Below are positions 58,161-64,000 of a stretch of DNA of 64,000 bases, piece after piece. Under the pieces are notes generated by a model. That model did not search any database. It saw nothing but the letters and a program-made list of their open reading frames with translations, and was not told the origin of the DNA. Every line of letters starts with the position of its first letter. Position 1 is the first letter of the stretch. A program made the translations under genes and the position numbers. The stretch spans positions 5,210,104 to 5,274,103 of the forward strand of contig CM053326.1 of the NCBI GenBank assembly GCA_028583605.1, written 5' to 3'. This DNA comes from Dastarcus helophoroides. Lineage: Eukaryota > Arthropoda > Insecta > Coleoptera > Bothrideridae.

Positions 58161-58712
58161 CACAGACCAATAGGTTTGAACATTTATTAGATTCGAAGTT
58201 TGGAAACCAAAGACCGCTTTCGATCTTGTTAGATCTCGGTTAGTTTGGTATATCCAACTCGAATGCTAACAAATGTTCTGAGAATGTAAGTACTAAAGAA
58301 TTCACGGACGTCAAGCGTGTGACTCTTAGTGCTACCATCTATTGGTCCATAGAGAAACTATGGCCATGGCCAACAATGTCGTATGCAAGTCGTATGCAAG
58401 TAGACGCGTGAATTCTTTAGTATTTACTTGTCGGAACATTGGTTAGCATTCGAGTTGGATATACCAAACTGACGAGATCTAACAGGATCGAAACCGGTCT
58501 TTGGTTTCCAAACTTCGAATCTAATAAATGTTCAAACCTATTGGTCTGTGTATTATAGAATCCTTGTCTTCTGGGAACTCTCCTAGAGAACAACCGCTTC
58601 GCTAGATGACAGTGTTTCAACTGTTGGTAGTTCAGCTACCTATGATTCACTATACACACCTGAAGGGTTGCATGAATTTGTAGTCTAGGTCGCATTCTAC
58701 TTGCATTAACAA
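58161..58712. repeat. Structured repeat, two copies in inverted orientation
   Basis: 58161-58400 (plus) matches 16523-16745; 58404-58712 (minus) matches 16362-16690, including the terminal-repeat word CCTAGACTACAAATTC. The two copies meet head to head at about 58402, where GTATGCAAGT is repeated in tandem. All three helices of the core are kept in the plus copy; P2 and P3 also in the minus copy. Confidence 0.75.
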
Positions 58713-59199
58713 ACGGACCTGAAATAGTCATTTTTCTCAAAAATGGCTACATGTGGGTAATTTTATCAAGGGACAAAATTTATTTGGAATAAATTGGCAT
58801 TTATTTGGCGCTAGCCGTTTAACAAAAATAGGACCATGACAAAAGTTCTGATGGGTTAAAGAGGTAAGTGAGCGGAGAAAAATACCACCCAGTATAATGC
58901 TTTTACTAAGATTCGGAAAAATGATAAGGCGTAATGCCATAATTTAGGTTTTAAGTTTTAACACGATCGGTATAGGAGTTGTACCTAAATTAATTCTTCT
59001 CTTGACAATTTTGACAACCTATAACTCCAAAACTAAAAACATTTTATCATACTTTTTTTTTCGTAAATCAAATTTACTTATTGACATTAGATTTCTGCTG
59101 TTAAGCGTTGTTAGCTGAAATTTGCGGACACCCTGTAGAACTAATTTTTGATTAAAAATTGGACTTTTTGGACATTTCAGTTGAAATTTGAAATTGAAG

Positions 59200-60200
59200 T
59201 TTGGAGAAAAACTTGCAAACTTGATTTTTCGCTCAGATATTTTGATCGATAGTTTTGTTAAAAATCAAAATTTTTTTAAAAAATTTCCCAAATTAGGACT
59301 CTTTTTTACAAAATTTTGGCCTTAAACAGTCAAGTAAAAAAAAACAAAATTTCAGTCAAAATTTAAGAGAAATATTAACACTGGCAAACTAGATACTAAA
59401 ATTTAGTATAAAAATTTTACTTAAATAGTAAAATATTGATTTCATTTAGCCGTCAAAATGTTTATTTTGCTCTAAAAATTTTTTTAATCTGAAAATTTCT
59501 AAAGAGAATTTAAATTTTGGAAGTTGTTTTTCAATTTTTTGCTGAATTTGAAAATTTAGAAAAAGATACTTATTTACTACTACTACTTACTATTTTTTGA
59601 AATTTATATTCCGATTTCTAAAATACGCCTATTTTTTTCTCGAAATTTAAAGTTTAAACTGGAAAATTTTTAGTTTAAAGTTAGAAAAATTAAATTTCGA
59701 CAAAACCAATAAATTTCAGTATAATATTGAAAATTTTCTCCCAATTATCCAAATTTCTTTTTTCAAAATAACTACCGAGAAAATTTCAGGAAAAGTAGAT
59801 AGGTACTTAAAAAGGTATTTTTTTTATATTTTGTCTTGCGCAGAATGTATTAGGTGTAATGAATATTTTAAAAAATTTAAGATTCCGTTGTCGTCTTAGT
59901 TAAAAAGTTTCGTTTAGTTTCGTTTAGTTAAAGAGTTTCGATCGGTCTCTAATTTTTATTCAATTTCATCAAAATTCGATTTTAAGCTAGAGATTTAAAA
60001 ATATGTAATGGACATCTTGATATTTGAGATTTGATAAATTTCAAAGTTAAATTTAAATTCATGCTCGAACATCCGATGTATCAACAGAAATATAAAGTTC
60101 GTAGTCGTGCTTTTATTAATTTTATAGTATATAATTTAAAATAAAAGTTTCTGGTTTAGAGTTAATTGTCAAAACTAAGTCGAACACTTAAGTGTATGAT
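59200..60200. repeat. AT-rich degenerate repeat
   Basis: AAATTTCAGTC/CTCGAAATTTAAAG units like those of the other hAT-like interiors. No gene. Confidence 0.45.
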
Positions 60201-60249
60201 GTGAAAATTTTATTAGTCCCGTAAGTTGCCTATCCCTGGTCTAGACAAC

Positions 60250-60865
60250 AGAATCACGGAGGCTACTAAGCAAATTAACCGTAGATGCATCTTCTTCGTA
60301 ATAGAAGTGATAGACTGGTGTTGACAATCCCTAAAACTAATGGAGATCAATTAGATCATATTATTCTAAAATTTTGTTTATTACTACATTGTTTTTAATC
60401 CTCCCGGTGTAGATCTCTTTTTCATAAAACTAGCCCGGACACGGAATCTCACAAATTTTTATCTTTGAGGGGATATTTCGACTTTATGAATATTAATAAA
60501 ACTGACAATCTGGGGCTGGGATGGGATATATAACTTTTAAAATGAAACAGACTTATACTATAAATAATTAACTTTTACAATAAGGAAAATATAATTATTA
60601 ATTAAGAGAAAAAAGACAATCGATCGATATTTGGCATTCCTTACAGAAGAGCATTGAACATTGTAGTTATATTCGCTTTACTGTATACTAGACATGTGTT
60701 CATTGTCTTTCTATGCAGTCCTAGTGCACATAGATGATATTTTTTTTTCTTCTTGAGGATGGACTTCTGTAGTTTTTTCATTGCCTAAAATGGTTTCCTG
60801 TTCGTGTGTTAAGCTTTTCCCAATAAAAACACTTCGACATTGTTTCTTTCTCCTTGAGCTCGACA
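60250..60865. other. Unassigned AT-rich DNA
   Basis: No gene or repeat recognised. Confidence 0.4.
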
Positions 60866-60869
60866 CCTT

Positions 60870-62385
60870 GAAAGCTTCTGGACCTTGAATGGTATTCCCG
60901 CTATTGTTCTTAAGAAGTGCGCTCTAGGCTTGATTAATATTCAAAGCAAATTTTTCCCTCACTCTTACAACAAAGATGCATTCCCCAACATCTGGAAATC
61001 TGCTAGGGTGCAGCCTTTCCCCAAAAAGGGAAAAAGGAACCTGACTAAAAACTATCGCCCTAAATTTTTGTTGCTCGTTATGTCTAAAGTGCTATTGTTT
61101 TTAAGAAGTGCGCCCCATAATTGACTCCTATCCCAAATAAATTGTTCACACTCTCTTACAACAAAGGTGTAACTCAGCTATAAAAAAACACGGTGATGCT
61201 AGGATTGTGGCATTAGATATCTCAAAGGCTTTCGACAGAATCTGGCATCGATCTTTTCCCGCCAAATTAACATCTTATGGTCTTGCTCCTTGACTCTGTC
61301 ATTTGATATCCAATTTTCTCGCTGACAGGTCGTCGTCGATGACATCTCATCCGAGACATTTGCGATTAACGCAGGAGTGCCTCAGGGATCTGTTCTGTCT
61401 CCTACTCTATTTTTGTTGCACGTAAATGATCTCTTAGCTTCAACTTCCAATCCTATATACAGCTACGCAAATGATAGTAACCTTGTGTCATCTTTTTTCT
61501 TCGACAAACCATTATCTATCGCTACTTTAGATCGACTAAGGGAACAGCAGATACAGACGATTAATCGGGACCTCGAGATTATTTTGAAATGGGGTAAGAA
61601 CAATTTGGTCGACTTCAACTGCTTCAAAAACTCAGGCCGCGGTTTTTTCTACGAAAACATCAAGGGATAATGCAACAAACATACTAATGGACGGTAAAAT
61701 TCTTCCGATAGGATCTAATCTATTTATCCTAGGAAGAGAAGCGCGAGCACTAACTTCTCTTGGGACGATTATGTGCGCGCCATTGCCAAATCCGCCTCTC
61801 AGAAGCTAGGCTTTCTTCCTAGAGCTAAAAAGTACTTCATCATCTCATCAGCTTTTAACATTATACAAAGCCTTAAGTTAGGCCAACACTAGAATACTGT
61901 TCTCATATTTCGAGTTCAGCCCCAAAACACATTTTAGCTCTCTTGGATTCAATTCAAAGAAGAGCGATCCACCTAATTGATGACGAGATTCTGACCGATT
62001 CTCTCGAAACACTAGAGCACAGGCGTAAGGTTGGTGACTTGTCTCTTTTCTACAAGTACTATCATGGAAGATGCTCGCAGGAACTAATATGATTGATCCC
62101 CCCAAGGGCAAGATTCTTCAGGCGTACTAGACAGTCGGAAGTCAGCAAATTTCTGCGCGGTTCCAGCTTGACACAGTGAGGACTTCTGTCTACGGAGACT
62201 CTTTTTTCTATAAAAAAGTTATGGAACTTGTTACCGAAAGGAATTTTCCCCTAAAATTACAACCTATCCTTTTTTAGGAAGGCGGTTCATCGCCATTTAT
62301 CCTTGTTTCCGCATCCTATTCGCAGTGCTTTGAAAGGCATAATGGGGTTACCCTTCGAGAGTGGATAAAACTTTAAAAAAAAATT
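60870..62385 (+). pseudogene. LINE-B (CR1/jockey-like), reverse transcriptase to 3' end
   Basis: This is the most complete LINE-B copy. In order: GIPAIVLKKCA and YNKDAFPNIWKSARVQPFPK (60885-61040), a decayed NYRP block, ALDISKAFDRIWH (motif A with its Asp, near 61210), PQGSVLSPTLFLLHVNDLL (61380-61440, motif B), YSYANDSNLV (61457, catalytic box YAND instead of YADD), then LREQQIQTINRDLEIILKW and NLVDFN. From 61680 it follows the C-terminal blocks of the 44664-45592 copy (STNFSWDDYVRAIAKSASQK) to the HRHLSLFPHP tail in broken frames. At least five frame changes. The catalytic change and the shifts make it inactive. Confidence 0.85.
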
Positions 62386-63450
62386 ATGCAGATGTTGACA
62401 TTAAACAAATTCCAGAAATTGAAAGACTATGACCATTAGGTGTGTCCGTTATTTAACACGTCTGTTTTTTAACCTGTCTCCTCTAGATTATTTTTTTGCA
62501 ATCTAAAAATAATTTTTAATGATAACCAAGGACCAGTCCATTCCAAAAAAAAAAATTAAACAAGAAAAAAAAAATTCGGTAATCGTTTAACCCTGCCTAA
62601 ATGGCGATACTTTTCCCATTTAATTAATATGGGGTTTATGCCCTTTTCGGTAAATAAATTTTTTCTCACTCATTATATTCATGAAATTATCGAAAGTTTT
62701 CATATTAAAATTATTTTTTTTATATATAATTTCAACGAGGGTTGAAATTGGGAAATTTAATTTTACTGTTTTTTTTTCAATATTTTCTTACTTTTTATTT
62801 TAATTTTCCACATACTTATGACATTTCTGTACTAAAATATTATATCTTTTATTGTATCATTGAAAATTGAGTGTCCCTAAAATTAATTTTTACTGATAAA
62901 TATTAACCTCATAATATATAGCAGCTTTATAATAACACACATAGTACGTTAGTTACAATTATAATATGTTAGTTAGCTATCATAATATCTTAAATACAAA
63001 TTTCATTATAAAAGTTTTGTTGATTTTTCTATGCTCATCGTTGTCAATAATATGATAAAGCCTTAGATGCAACTCGATTATTAGCGATTTAAACAATCTC
63101 GGATGTGGCCAAACGACTCGGCTAACGCCTCATCGCCTGGCAACATCCTGAATTATTATAAATCGCATAATAATCGTGTTACATTAACTAGCTATTATTT
63201 GGCACTCCTTAGTTATAATTAAATGAAGATTATAATTAAAAATTTATTTTAAATTTGCTAGAAAGTATGATACCTTAAAACTATTTAGCGGTCGAATTTG
63301 AATTTTTGAAATAAAAAGTGTTTTCACATTGGTTGAATGATTAAAATTTTCAAGTAGTGTCATTATGTGTTTTCAAAAATAATTTTTTCCTCTAAAATTA
63401 ATATACTTATGATATGACAAAATTGAATTAAAAAATTACTTCTTACCGGA
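62386..63450. other. Unassigned AT-rich DNA
   Basis: Contains one short copy of the GGAACGGAC-type repeat (62518-62560, minus). Otherwise nothing recognised. Confidence 0.4.
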
Positions 63451-63685
63451 ATCGGGTCCACGAACTACTTAAAATGTTTGATGTTTTGTCCTACATAGTA
63501 GAGGACTCCTTCAAGAACAAGTGAACATTCAATTCAACATAGAACAACGGTAGTTCATTATGTCAACCTAACAGAGCAGGAGATGAAAATCTTTAGAAAT
63601 AAAAATGACACGAAAATGACAATATAGGAAAGGCAGAATGATAACGGCAATTCAATATGTCACCATACAACAGGCGAAACTAGTT
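63450..63685 (-). repeat. Hammerhead-family repeat, diverged copy
   Basis: On the minus strand (63475-63520): TTGTTC, TTGAAGG, AGTCC, loop, GGAC, AAAACATC, AAACA. Stem II is AGTCC/GGAC, where other copies have AGCCC/GGGC, so both sides changed together. The flanking GTCCACGAACTACTT (63458) and the GTTCATTATGTCAACC-type word near 63555 match the family arms in the palindrome at 45607-46241. Confidence 0.55.
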
Positions 63686-63689
63686 CGAT

Positions 63690-64000
63690 TAGAGCATAAT
63701 CTAATATATTATATTTAAATATACTGAAAAAATATTGCGCTAGTCAGTAAATAAAAAAAAACTACGAAATTATTATGAAAAAAATGGAAAAAATAAATTT
63801 CGAGAATTCGACCTCTAGTCCAGGCAAAATAACTTCTTGCTTCCTAAAAATTCAACCAAAGCAAGAAGCTTTGCCATTTACTCTAGGCATCCAATTCAAG
63901 GGTTTGCGACGTATTCTGAGCAGTCACTTAAATCGCACAATTAAAGGAAAACCGGGATTTTAAGCACCTGTTTCAGTTTTTTGCTTGTAAGTCGGAAATG
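63690..64000. other. Unassigned, AT-rich; one 62-codon frame
   Basis: The frame 63775-63963 (plus) has no recognisable motif. It ends with TAA just before the window edge. I see no support for a gene. Confidence 0.3.

Larger units (their letters stand above)
56963..59137. mobile_element. Long inverted-repeat element, mariner-type right end
   Basis: The right end is the inverse of TACAGGGTGTCCGCAAATTTC (partly quoted), a mariner-type terminus. Arms pair over roughly 56960-57400 and 58720-59137: GCAAATTTCA then AACGCTT, TGATTTACG-type sequence, GAGTTATA, CCGATCGTGTTAAAA and ATACTGGGTGGTA occur in both, in inverse order. The left terminus has decayed. Between the arms are another hairpin and the structured repeat. 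No transposase seen. Confidence 0.6.
56420..60238. mobile_element. hAT-like composite element (third)
   Basis: TAGGGATGGACAACT (56420) and the inverse of CAGGGATAGGCAACTT ending at 60238 form likely terminal repeats. The flanks GGCTAGAG (56412-56419) and GTCTAGAC (60239-60246) match at six of eight bases, as an old 8-bp duplication would. The interior holds AT-rich repeat, a mariner-type long inverted repeat, an internal hairpin and the structured repeat. Older than the other two hAT-like insertions, judging by the decayed ends. Confidence 0.5.

Noticed and set aside
61878..62111. 77-codon minus-strand frame
   Set aside because: Antisense of the LINE-B C-terminal region.
1..64000. CRISPR array, rRNA, mitochondrial insertion or bacterial operon
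   Set aside because: No short direct repeats with regular unique spacers, no rRNA-like blocks, no recognisable mitochondrial gene words and no tightly spaced gene runs. The only regular array is the 127-bp satellite, which has no spacers.

Overview
The window reads as AT-rich, gene-poor nuclear DNA from an animal, most likely an arthropod and probably an insect. Supporting this are CR1/jockey-like and RTE-like LINEs, a mariner-type transposon, hAT-type insertions with 8-bp target duplications, a Penelope-like element, a tRNA-type SINE, a GGGTTCCG/CGGAACCC repeat I associate with insects, and a short (CCTAA)-like tract. No complete host protein-coding gene could be supported. There is no prokaryotic organisation, CRISPR array or rRNA. 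Almost every recognisable coding trace is a decayed transposon, often nested in another.

Layout. 1-6.5 kb: an RTE-like LINE split by a 3.4-kb hAT-like insertion (exact 8-bp duplication), with a mariner-like element (424-bp inverted repeats, one-base frameshift) in its TA-repeat tail. 6.5-13.3 kb: unassigned DNA, then a second hAT-like insertion (2,978 bp, exact 8-bp duplication) ending in an odd palindrome, then AT-rich repeat related to the first insertion. 13.3-16.9 kb: a LINE (called LINE-A here) cut by three later insertions. 17-26 kb: a GGAACCC-ended repeat holding an LTR-like segment, GTAGCAG-type repeats, and a CpG-rich patch at 24.3-25.9 kb, the best candidate for a host promoter or 5' exons. 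26.2-28.8 kb: four diverged modules, each with hammerhead-ribozyme remnants on the minus strand, then AT-rich repeat to 32.9 kb. 33-43 kb: a duplicated GC-box segment, a possible terminal exon, a 1.6-kb satellite of alternating 127-bp monomers, and a fold-back element. 43-56 kb: hammerhead-bearing repeats (including a 0.6-kb palindrome with a ribozyme motif at each end), a SINE, a LINE-B copy, a Penelope-like element with its own hammerhead-like motif, and a LINE RNase H fragment between direct repeats. 56-64 kb: a hAT-like composite full of inverted repeats, a second LINE-B copy, and another diverged hammerhead repeat.

The most interesting theme is the hammerhead family. At least nine copies or part-copies share a module whose consensus gives stem I (TGTTC/GAACA), a CTGAAGA core, stem II (GCCC/GGGC), GAAA, then ACGTC. 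Several short copies begin at the predicted cleavage point (GAACAC), and one diverged copy keeps stem II by a paired change. This suggests a retrozyme- or Penelope-type element that spread through self-cleaved RNA. A second theme is a separate repeat whose three long helices could fold as a three-way junction, present three times. All calls come from reading the sequence; no searches or folding programs were run.
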